The notes under the pieces: model-generated
The model's input: the letters and a program-made list of their open reading frames with translations, nothing else
The model's database searches: none
Told to the model about the DNA's origin: nothing
Program-made: the position numbers and the translations under genes
NCBI GenBank assembly: GCA_903844835.1
Contig: CAIMUU010000060.1
Span: forward strand, 1-25,853
DNA from: an uncultured bacterium
GTDB lineage: Bacteria > Patescibacteriota > Saccharimonadia > Saccharimonadales > Saccharimonadaceae
DNA length: 25,853 bases
Reading direction: 5' to 3'
Shown: positions 19,480 through 25,853 of the stretch, piece by piece
Layout: each line of letters starts with the position of its first letter
How positions within the stretch are numbered: position 1 is the first letter of the stretch

Positions 19480-21428
19480 TTTGTATTTTCTGATTTCTTA
19501 TCTAAATTAAGCAATACACTAATATATTCAGAGTGTGTCCAGGTTAGTGGAGCAGGCGCAACAATTTCATTAAGCGATGGATTAAATTGCTCGGCCATAA
19601 CACCTGTTTTTAGGGCGTGTGACCTAGCCCAGTCCAGAATATTTAAGGCTTTATCATAGTCGCCATTATCAATATAGTATTCGGCCAGCCAGAAAGTTGT
19701 AATAAACCAATAATTGCCAGATATTTTATCGTCTGTTCGGCGGTAATCATCGTTCTCGTAGCGCGGCAACCCAGGTGCGCCTTTATTAATCCCAAATAGC
19801 TCTTTGATGGTATCAAATGACGAGACAACTTCATTACTTTTGGCGGCGAATAGTCCATAAGTATAGGCTCCGTATACGCTAGAACAGTCAACGACATCAT
19901 CCTTGATAATTTGTCCGCCCTTGATGTTAAGGCCTCTGTAAAAAACCTTCTTTTTATCATTATATAGAAGTTTATGTGCAGCAGTCTGTATGTCACTGGC
20001 GGCCATACGCCACTTAACGGCATTATCTGGGTCATTAGCAGCTGTCGCCAAGTCAGACGCAGAATTAAGTGCTGCAAAAACCAAAGCGGTAGTGTACGTT
20101 GATGTCAAAAAAGTTTGCTCCCATAAATCATAACTTGGCTTAGGTAATCCAGTAGATTTGTTAATAAAGTTAAACATAAAATTAGCCATTGGTACAATCA
20201 TCGAGTCGTAATACTCTTTTAATAACCCAGTACTAGGGTAGAGCTGATAGAATTGAGCAAATATATACAAAACAATCGCAGTTTCGTCTTCTTGGATTGG
20301 TGGAGCAATAAGTTCATCATGAAGATAGGAGTGCCAGCTACTACCAAGCGCACCGTCGGCACGATACTTGTGCATTAAATAGCCATCTGGATGTAGCCCC
20401 CTTTTAGTGAATTGGAAATAGCGTAATGCCTCGTCTTTATAACCCATTCGAATTAGAGGCCACAGGGTATAAGCTCCATCACGTGGCCAACTATAGGCGT
20501 AGGCATCGCGCGAATAATTAAGCATTGACGTGTCGGTGCTGGCGATTATAGCGCCATGTTTATCGATTTGCGATTTAATTATTAACACGCTTTGAATAAA
20601 TGAACTTCGATGTGTTGGCGTAATTGATTCAAGCGATTTATAAGTAGGTGCCAACCAATCATTCCACCAGTCAGCCGTACGACTCATTAAGCTAGCTGCA
20701 CCTTCTTTTTGAATCTGTTTGTGAATACGCAATGCTTCACTTGTTGACATGCCGGCAGCTATCCAATAATGGACTCTCTGAGAGCTGTTGGCATTGATAT
20801 TCATCATAAAACGAATAGTCGAATCGACTCGGCCATGTTCGACATTATTTAAACTAAGTTTGCCATCAGCCGCATCCATGTATGTCCCAACTTTACCTTC
20901 AATACCAAACAGACCAACCGTGTACTGGTCAAATGGCTGATTATTGTAATCGCCAGACACAACAAAAGCTCTTCTTCCTCGATAATGCAAAATTGCATCA
21001 TCACTAGGTAGATACTGAGCCGTATCTGTGTTGCTTCGAGAGTCGCCAATCACAAAAGCTTGATGCATAAACAATCGAATTTCACGGGCTTGGCTAGACA
21101 AATTAACAACATGGATATTTCGAATAAAGGCACTAACTTTAGCGTCAACAAAATCATCAAACTCAAGAATAATACCAAGATGATCATTCTTGGCAATAAT
21201 ATGACCAATTAATGCACTATGAGGGTAACGGAAGGTAAAAGACCATTCACCCTCGTTATCAAGCCAACTAAGTTCGCCATTTATCCAAACACCGACATGA
21301 TGGCGAAGATTTTCACCAGCTGAATGATTTTCAAACCCAACATATGGATAATAAAAATCGTGAACCATACCAAAATTATTTAGCCCAACATGGAGCTCAC
21401 CGTTGCTAAGAACAATTGGTCTAGCCAT
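19476..21428 (-). CDS. Glycoside hydrolase family 15 (glucoamylase-like)
   Basis: A 650-aa protein with the GH15 architecture: an N-terminal beta-sandwich (residues about 1-260; GELHVGLNNFGMVHDFYYPY) and an (alpha/alpha)6 barrel from about 290. Barrel landmarks are YSWPRDGAYTLWPLIRMGY (W314, R316, D317) and PPIQEDETAIVLY, containing the expected catalytic acid (E380 or E382), and the second catalytic Glu in MAEQFNP (E613). The family removes glucose or short units from the ends of alpha-glucans; some members act on trehalose or dextran. There is no signal peptide, so it is cytoplasmic and suits storage-glucan breakdown. The start overlaps the GH57 gene by eight bases. Confidence 0.92.
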   Translation of the reverse strand: MARPIVLSNGELHVGLNNFGMVHDFYYPYVGFENHSAGENLRHHVGVWINGELSWLDNEGEWSFTFRYPHSALIGHIIAKNDHLGIILEFDDFVDAKVSAFIRNIHVVNLSSQAREIRLFMHQAFVIGDSRSNTDTAQYLPSDDAILHYRGRRAFVVSGDYNNQPFDQYTVGLFGIEGKVGTYMDAADGKLSLNNVEHGRVDSTIRFMMNINANSSQRVHYWIAAGMSTSEALRIHKQIQKEGAASLMSRTADWWNDWLAPTYKSLESITPTHRSSFIQSVLIIKSQIDKHGAIIASTDTSMLNYSRDAYAYSWPRDGAYTLWPLIRMGYKDEALRYFQFTKRGLHPDGYLMHKYRADGALGSSWHSYLHDELIAPPIQEDETAIVLYIFAQFYQLYPSTGLLKEYYDSMIVPMANFMFNFINKSTGLPKPSYDLWEQTFLTSTYTTALVFAALNSASDLATAANDPDNAVKWRMAASDIQTAAHKLLYNDKKKVFYRGLNIKGGQIIKDDVVDCSSVYGAYTYGLFAAKSNEVVSSFDTIKELFGINKGAPGLPRYENDDYRRTDDKISGNYWFITTFWLAEYYIDNGDYDKALNILDWARSHALKTGVMAEQFNPSLNEIVAPAPLTWTHSEYISVLLNLDKKSENTK

Positions 21429-22650
21429 TGAGACCCCCGACCGAAATATTCTCGTTTAATCTATAACGTAAATCATGAATTGCGTTTATGAAGTACAAAA
21501 AAGCACTATATGGCGAATCATACGGGCTGAAATAGGCATGCACATCACCATCGCTAAACCATTTAGTGCACATATAGTAGACGTGGTCTGAAGTTTGTAA
21601 TTTGCGCCAATCTGAAATTAGTATGTTGTCACCAGAATTTAAAATGTCTTTCTCTAGCGAATAAAGATATCGCAATGCTTCTTTTTGCATATTATTGCCA
21701 GTCCACGCCGTTAAATCACGCTCCGTATCGGCCCAGGTCACGGTATTTGGCATGCTGACTTCACCAACTGGCTCAAAAGTGTCAATTGCACCAGACACTG
21801 TGTAAAAAGTATTGTCGGGATTATCCAGCCATCTCGCGATAAATTCTTCATAAAATTCAAAAATACCAGCATCAGCCCACTGATGTTCACCAAAAGTTTC
21901 AAAATCCATAAATAAATTAACGATTGATTTATCCCTGATAGATTCGTTAACCCAATTATTATAAGTTTCCGCCGTTAATGGCCACGATGGCCAATTTTTA
22001 TCACCAAAGCGGAAGGCGACGTCATCACTAAGGCGGTAATTTTTAAGCAGAAGTGAAATATTTTTTGTATCGGCTGGTCGATAAACAAAATTTGGGCTAC
22101 GCCACTGTAAGATTGGATCCCAACCCTCGGCTAAAACACCCTTAAACCCATAATTTTCAGCCCACTTTGCCATTGAGTCGTTGTAAGAAAGCTCGGTATT
22201 GCGAAATACCCTCGTCTCAACACCGAATAGTTTACGAATAATCAACTTATGCGCCTCTACCTGACGCTCAAACTCAGGCAAACTATAAAAATAGGCAAGT
22301 GAGTGATAATAAGTTTCAGCAACAATTTCAACTCGTCCAGTGGCGACAAGCCGCTTAAAGCCATCAATGATGTCTGGGGCCCATTTTTCGGCTTGTTCCA
22401 AAAAGACTCCGGTAACACTAAGTGAAACCTTAAATTCAGGATGCTTGCGCAAAAGCTTCTCAAATAAGATAGTCATAGGTCGATATGATTTGTCGGCAAC
22501 TTTTCTAAATACCGACTCATTTTTATCGCCACTATCTGTGTCTGTCTGGTTAAAGTAACTATGGTCATTGGCAATGTCAAAAACCTTATACTGCTTAACC
22601 CTAAATGGTTGGTGAGCATGTAGATACAGTACTATTCCACGTTTATTCAT
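21421..22650 (-). CDS. Glycoside hydrolase family 57 alpha-amylase-type protein
   Basis: A 409-aa protein with GH57 signatures in order: HAHQP at residues 11-15, SVTGVFLEQAEKWAPD, FRNTELSYNDS with the expected nucleophile E153, GVLAEGWDPIL, and MDFETFGEHQW with the expected acid/base D249. GH57 enzymes are retaining amylases, amylopullulanases or branching enzymes on alpha-1,4-glucans; the exact type is not decided here. The catalytic barrel is complete but the protein is short compared with many GH57 branching enzymes (500+ aa). No signal peptide. It overlaps the GT4 gene by four bases upstream and GH15 downstream. Confidence 0.92.
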   Translation of the reverse strand: MNKRGIVLYLHAHQPFRVKQYKVFDIANDHSYFNQTDTDSGDKNESVFRKVADKSYRPMTILFEKLLRKHPEFKVSLSVTGVFLEQAEKWAPDIIDGFKRLVATGRVEIVAETYYHSLAYFYSLPEFERQVEAHKLIIRKLFGVETRVFRNTELSYNDSMAKWAENYGFKGVLAEGWDPILQWRSPNFVYRPADTKNISLLLKNYRLSDDVAFRFGDKNWPSWPLTAETYNNWVNESIRDKSIVNLFMDFETFGEHQWADAGIFEFYEEFIARWLDNPDNTFYTVSGAIDTFEPVGEVSMPNTVTWADTERDLTAWTGNNMQKEALRYLYSLEKDILNSGDNILISDWRKLQTSDHVYYMCTKWFSDGDVHAYFSPYDSPYSAFLYFINAIHDLRYRLNENISVGGLNG

Positions 22651-23867
22651 AAGTTAATTCCCTTAATGGCCGACTTGTATACATTGATACATTTAGTGGA
22701 AGCGTCATCCCAAGAAATTTTACTGTACTCTTTCATAACACCGTCCTGAAGTGATTTCATTAATGGTTTAGATGTAGCGACAGAGACAATTAATTCAGCT
22801 AGTTTGTCGTCATCCCAAAAATCATATCGAAGTATGTCATCTAAAACCTCACATACGCCCGATTGATTAGTGATAATCAGGGCGTTGCCGTGATGAGCTG
22901 CCTCAAGTGCCGTTAGGCCAAATGGCTCGCTGACTGAGCTCATAACAAATATATCGCTGACACTATAGGAATCCCGCCATTGCTTGCCCCTAACGAACCC
23001 AGTAAAGAATATCTTATCGGCAATTCCTAAGTCGGCTGCTAGCTCAATTAGCTCGTTGCGCTGGTCGCCATCGCCAGCCAACAGGAACAATAGTTTTTCA
23101 TATTTCTTGCAAGCTTTTGCGGCAGCTCTGATAAAAAATGTTAAACCCTTTTGAATAGTAAATCTTGTTACGGAAGAAACTATTGTATAACCTTTGCTAC
23201 GCATAAATTCAAGATATTTATATGTACTGCCATCATAAATGTAGCCATCATTAAGACAGTCAATATCAATAGCATTATGGACAACTTCAATCTTGTCCGA
23301 CGCTATGCCGTAATTACTGATAATAATATTCTTGGTCATCTCGCTGACGGCGATAATTCTATCGGCCATCATTAGGCCCTGATACTCAATCTCGTGAACC
23401 AGAGGGTTACCGATTCCGCCGGCTCGATCAAACTCAGTCGCATGAACATGAACTACCAAAGGGGCATGTGTTATGGCCTTGGCGCGCATACCAGCTTCCA
23501 TCGAAAGCCAATCGTGAGCATGGATAACATCAGGACTAATAGTTTCAACCAAAGTCTCAACATATTTGGTGTATGATTTCTGTACGCCACGCATATCTTT
23601 GAGGTTATCCGCATCAGCCTTAGACATTGGTGTATCAATAACCCTAGAACTTTCGTAGGCGCCAAGCCCATATCTTTCAGATGGTGTCAGTTTGGTTGCA
23701 CCATGCACAGTCATCCAATCAATCTCGGGATATTCAACCTGGTAGGGGACAACAAAATCAATGGTTGCGTCATGAAGAGCTAAAGCCTTAGACATATAAT
23801 AACAAGCGACGCCAAGTCCGCCACTATTATGAGGAGGAAGTTCCCACCCAAGCATTAATATCTTCAT
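22647..23867 (-). CDS. Glycosyltransferase family 4/5 type, probable alpha-glucan synthase
   Basis: A 406-aa GT-B protein. The N-terminal half has MKILMLGWELPPHNSGGLGV with the SGGLG nucleotide-sugar loop (15-19), HAHDWLSMEAG (116 on) and VVHVHATEFDR. The C-terminal half has IVSSVTRFTIQKGLTFFIRA, LLAGDGDQRNEL and EPFGLTALEAAHHG (314 on), whose two Glu form the E-x7-E motif of retaining GT4/GT5 enzymes. With GH57 and GH15 directly behind it, transfer of glucose to a growing alpha-1,4-glucan is the best guess. It is the first gene of the operon. No Shine-Dalgarno sequence is evident; AT-rich TATAAC-like sequence lies immediately before the ATG. Confidence 0.9.
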   Translation of the reverse strand: MKILMLGWELPPHNSGGLGVACYYMSKALALHDATIDFVVPYQVEYPEIDWMTVHGATKLTPSERYGLGAYESSRVIDTPMSKADADNLKDMRGVQKSYTKYVETLVETISPDVIHAHDWLSMEAGMRAKAITHAPLVVHVHATEFDRAGGIGNPLVHEIEYQGLMMADRIIAVSEMTKNIIISNYGIASDKIEVVHNAIDIDCLNDGYIYDGSTYKYLEFMRSKGYTIVSSVTRFTIQKGLTFFIRAAAKACKKYEKLLFLLAGDGDQRNELIELAADLGIADKIFFTGFVRGKQWRDSYSVSDIFVMSSVSEPFGLTALEAAHHGNALIITNQSGVCEVLDDILRYDFWDDDKLAELIVSVATSKPLMKSLQDGVMKEYSKISWDDASTKCINVYKSAIKGINL

Positions 23868-23994
23868 TGGGTTATAATTACGTTTAATTACCTAAACTAA
23901 ACGAGCGCTCCTTTATATGCTTCATAAGTGTTCTAACTATTAATTATAGAACTACGCTAATGCTTTTACAACTGTTTATATATATAAAATAATC

Positions 23995-24003
23995 TGTTAC
24001 AAT
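23995..24003 (+). promoter_or_regulatory. Candidate extended -10 promoter for tRNA-Trp
   Basis: TGTTACAAT at 23995-24003, one mismatch from the TGnTATAAT pattern seen elsewhere in the window, lies 53 bases before the tRNA. Confidence 0.35.
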
Positions 24004-24056
24004 ATTTCAGTAACCTACATAAAGGGGCATATATTTCAAGAGTAGGCTATTAGTCA

Positions 24057-24131
24057 AGGGGCATAGTACAACGGTTAGTACATGGGTTTCCAAAACCTAG
24101 GATCATGGTTCGATTCCGTGTGCCCCTGCCA
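24057..24131 (+). tRNA. tRNA-Trp (CCA)
   Basis: Acceptor AGGGGCA/TGCCCCT, discriminator G (usual for bacterial tRNA-Trp), encoded CCA at 24129-24131, anticodon stem TGGGT/ACCTA around TTCCAAA (anticodon CCA), T-stem CATGG/CCGTG. A 10-base copy of its 5' end (AAGGGGCATA) occurs 34 bases upstream at 24022-24031. Confidence 0.95.
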
Positions 24132-24149
24132 AGAATAAGCAGTATAGAA

Positions 24150-24172
24150 AGTCTCCATTGCGGAGGCTTTTT
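24150..24172 (+). terminator. Intrinsic terminator after tRNA-Trp
   Basis: AGTCTCC (24150-24156) pairs with GGAGGCT (24162-24168) with one G-T pair; a T-run follows (24168-24172). It lies 18 bases after the tRNA. Confidence 0.8.
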
Positions 24173-24180
24173 GTTATAAT
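24172..24180 (+). promoter_or_regulatory. Extended -10 promoter for the 129-aa gene
   Basis: TGTTATAAT starts at the end of the tRNA-Trp terminator T-run. Here the ATG is 22 bases further and has a Shine-Dalgarno sequence (GAGGAGA, about 24190), unlike the leaderless genes. Confidence 0.55.
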
Positions 24181-24202
24181 AAAAACAAGAGGAGATAATA
24201 CT

Positions 24203-24592
24203 ATGAATATAGTCGAAGAACTATTTAATAAATATCAACAAGATTATGCTGTTAAAATAATGCCGGCCACAACTGAGCAAATAGTTACTTTTATTAAGAA
24301 CTGCAAAAAATATAATGTTCCAGAAAAAATAGTAGAGGAATTGACTAATTACTTTAAAATGAACAATAATTTCTTTAATTATTTTTTGTGTGACGACGAA
24401 AGGATATTTGAATGGTATCAGGAACAAAATTGTATTTGGTTAGGTCAAAGAGATTTGTGGACATTTAGGTGCCTAGTTGACAAACATAGGTATGCAATTG
24501 GAGATGCAATGAATGAATCATTTGGTGATAATTATGAATTTGATTCGGTTTATGAAATGTTAGATAGTTTTTTGTCAGGAAAGACAATTTAG
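24203..24592 (+). CDS. Unknown 129-aa acidic protein
   Basis: Start ATG 24203 is set by GAGGAGA eight bases upstream; the frame continues earlier through the terminator and promoter. The product begins MNIVEELFNKYQQDYAVKIM and later has NYFLCDDERIFEWYQEQNC and IWLGQRDLWTFRCLVDKHRY, then AIGDAMNESFGDNYEFDSVY. It is aromatic-rich and acidic, with no signal peptide or membrane segment. The pattern recalls small soluble proteins such as the SMI1/KNR4 (SUKH) immunity-type fold, but I cannot assign it. The gene is more AT-rich than the ribosomal block and stands alone between tRNA-Trp and a gene-poor stretch, a typical accessory location. Confidence 0.75.
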   Translation: MNIVEELFNKYQQDYAVKIMPATTEQIVTFIKNCKKYNVPEKIVEELTNYFKMNNNFFNYFLCDDERIFEWYQEQNCIWLGQRDLWTFRCLVDKHRYAIGDAMNESFGDNYEFDSVYEMLDSFLSGKTI

Positions 24593-24704
24593 CATCTTTA
24601 TCAATTTTTCAACAAGTAAAGTTCTAATTTCGTAGCATATGCTTGCCAAAATTAAATAATCTACCTTGTGTAGGTTATTTTATTTTGCCATGGCCACTCG
24701 GACC

Positions 24705-24732
24705 GAACCACATCAACTTCGTTGATTGGTTC
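24705..24732. repeat. Strong hairpin in gene-poor stretch
   Basis: GAACCA (24705-24710) pairs with TGGTTC (24727-24732) and ATCAAC (24712-24717) with GTTGAT (24721-24726), loop TTC, one bulged C. A second stem, 24734-24741 with 24758-24765, follows at once. Confidence 0.7.
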
Positions 24733-25031
24733 GAATTCTGTCAAATCTATTGATTATACAGAATTTAGTTGATGTTATGACAAGAGGTATCGAATTTTTA
24801 TATCATCTTGCGTTGGACATGTGCCCTTGCCTCAATATGCTTAAATATTATTATGAACAATCAAAAGAAGCTTTAGTTGATTTTCGTGTTCCGCTTGCAT
24901 TTTTTTTACAAATGAGCAGAGAAGGCGGAGCAGCTTTCCATTAGACTATTTTAATTATAAATGTTGGTGCATATTTACGTTATTATTGTAAATACTTATG
25001 TTTGTATATCTAGCTAGTTTTGCTTACCATA

Positions 25032-25040
25032 TGTTATAGT
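25032..25040 (+). promoter_or_regulatory. Extended -10 promoter for histidine phosphatase gene
   Basis: TGTTATAGT, one mismatch from the TGnTATAAT pattern, lies 49 bases before the ATG at 25090. Confidence 0.4.
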
Positions 25041-25089
25041 CACACTTCTATAAGACAATATTACAAAATGGAAAATAATTATATATACA

Positions 25090-25853
25090 ATGGAAAATTT
25101 ACCAAACGAATTAGTCTTAGTCAGGCATGGTGAGTCTCAAGAAAATTTTGCAAGTTACCGTCATGAACGTGGTGAATCTATAACGAATGCTGAAACTATA
25201 TTTAACGTTCCTAACTGGAAACATAGATTAAATAGTACCGGCATAGAACAGGCAAAATTAGCAAAACTATGGATAGATAGTAAAATGGGCGGTTTGGCAG
25301 TTTTTAATGCACTTTATGTCTCACCGTATCTAAGAGCAAGAGAGACAGCAATATATATAAGTGATGAATCAGACAATAAATGGCTTGTTGATGATAGAAT
25401 AAGCGAAAAAGAATGGGGACAATATGTTGAAATACCACCACCATATAGAGAAGAAGTATTTCCTACAGTAAAAAACCACGTTGATGCCTCTAGATTCTGG
25501 TCAAGACCACCTGGAGGCGAAAATGTCCCTGACACAATCTTACGTTTAAAAAGTTATATTGATATGATTGGCAATAAACATTTAGGCCAAAAAGTCTTAG
25601 CAGTCACTCATAGTGGAATAATGCGTTCAACTAGGTATTATCTTGAGCAAATGAGACCCGAGGAATACGAAGATATGATTAAAGACCCAGCTCAAGAGAT
25701 TAAAAATTGCTCAATTCTTTGTTACACAAGAGTTAACCCGTTAAATCATGGCGATATACGACCGATGATGTCTTGGAGAAAATTAATTGACCCAACCAAT
25801 GGTGATCAGTCGTCAATAGACGATAGATGGGTTGAATTTAGTAATAACCGAAC
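25090..25853 (+). CDS. Histidine phosphatase superfamily protein (partial)
   Basis: The reading frame from ATG 25090 runs 254 codons to the window end without a stop. It has the phosphoglycerate mutase-like motif LVRHGES (H13 is the expected phosphorylated His), YVSPYLRARETA with conserved Arg residues at 82-84, an acidic SEKEWGQY segment, and VTHSGIMR with the second catalytic His (H174). Members are phosphatases or mutases on sugar phosphates, nucleotides or other substrates; this one cannot be assigned. At over 254 aa it is longer than small family members (about 200). The sequence is AT-rich. The downstream end is outside the window. Confidence 0.85.
   Translation, partial: MENLPNELVLVRHGESQENFASYRHERGESITNAETIFNVPNWKHRLNSTGIEQAKLAKLWIDSKMGGLAVFNALYVSPYLRARETAIYISDESDNKWLVDDRISEKEWGQYVEIPPPYREEVFPTVKNHVDASRFWSRPPGGENVPDTILRLKSYIDMIGNKHLGQKVLAVTHSGIMRSTRYYLEQMRPEEYEDMIKDPAQEIKNCSILCYTRVNPLNHGDIRPMMSWRKLIDPTNGDQSSIDDRWVEFSNNR

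Larger units (their letters stand above)
24593..25089. other. Gene-poor 0.5 kb stretch
   Basis: No ORF that I trust. An open frame at 24777-24944 (55 aa, MTRGIEFLYHLALDMCPCLN at the start) has no ribosome-binding site and resembles nothing known; it could be a remnant. Structures seen: a weak terminator-like hairpin at about 24655-24682 after the 129-aa gene, a strong hairpin at 24705-24732, and AATTCTGT/ACAGAATT at 24734-24741 and 24758-24765. An extended -10 box is at 25032-25040. Confidence 0.5.

Noticed and set aside
19476..22649. TGA as a sense codon (code 25 of Gracilibacteria/Absconditabacteria)
   Set aside because: TGA ends three genes as part of ATGA overlaps (15914-15917, 19476-19479, 22647-22650), no gene has internal TGA, and tRNA-Trp has CCA. 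Standard code fits.
24690..24745. tRNA-like gene at the strong hairpin (GGTTCGAATTC resembles a T-loop)
   Set aside because: No acceptor stem or anticodon arm can be folded around it.
24777..24944. 55-aa ORF in the gene-poor stretch
   Set aside because: No ribosome-binding site, no recognised similarity and odd composition. Too weak to call a gene.
1..25853. CRISPR array
   Set aside because: No regularly spaced direct repeats were found.

Overview
The window is 25.9 kb of an AT-leaning bacterial chromosome that uses the standard code (TAA, TAG and TGA are all stops; Trp is TGG, read by a CCA tRNA). It carries the S10/spc/alpha ribosomal protein cluster. The organism is probably a Candidate Phyla Radiation (Patescibacteria) bacterium, most like Saccharibacteria. 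Reasons: rpsE is followed directly by rplO with no rpmD (L30), a known CPR loss; S14, L33 and L36 all lack their zinc cysteines; genes are compact and overlapping; and a small alpha-glucan gene set is present. The group assignment is inference from gene content, not from a phylogeny.

Layout. 1-6417: end of rplB, then rpsS-rplV-rpsC-rplP-rpmC-rpsQ-rplN-rplX-rplE-rpsN-rpsH-rplF-rplR-rpsE-rplO. 6507-7919: secY. 8017-8695: a 0.68 kb cassette (element A) with imperfect terminal inverted repeats around one GC-richer unknown gene, at the place where many bacteria have adk and map. 8860-12957: infA-rpmJ-rpsM-rpsK-rpsD-rpoA-rplQ-rplM-rpsI, closed by a perfect terminator. 12998-13566: a second cassette (element B) with the same terminal repeats but an unrelated gene on the opposite strand. 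13712-17420: trpS, an RluD-type pseudouridine synthase, a DNA polymerase III delta-prime-like protein and a TPR protein. 17620-17918: tRNA-Tyr, tRNA-Thr(TGT) and tRNA-Thr(GGT) on the minus strand. 17982-18763: a YajQ-family protein and rpmG (L33). 18781-23867, minus strand: a tightly overlapped operon GT4 glycosyltransferase - GH57 - GH15 - unknown protein, probably for making and breaking an alpha-glucan. 24057-24131: tRNA-Trp. 24203-25853: an unknown 129-aa protein, a 0.5 kb gene-poor stretch, and a histidine-phosphatase gene cut by the window end.

The most unusual thing here is the pair of cassettes A and B. They share terminal repeats and an internal plan (terminal repeat, leader hairpin, small ORF, long hairpin immediately after the ORF, terminal repeat), but carry different proteins in opposite orientation. 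The inner ends of the repeats differ between A and B with pairing kept. Neither encodes a recognisable transposase. They look like small gene cassettes moved in trans and inserted just behind terminator hairpins in the ribosomal protein cluster. A second theme is promoter style: several genes have an extended -10 box (TGnTATAAT) placed so close to the start codon that the mRNA should be leaderless or nearly so.
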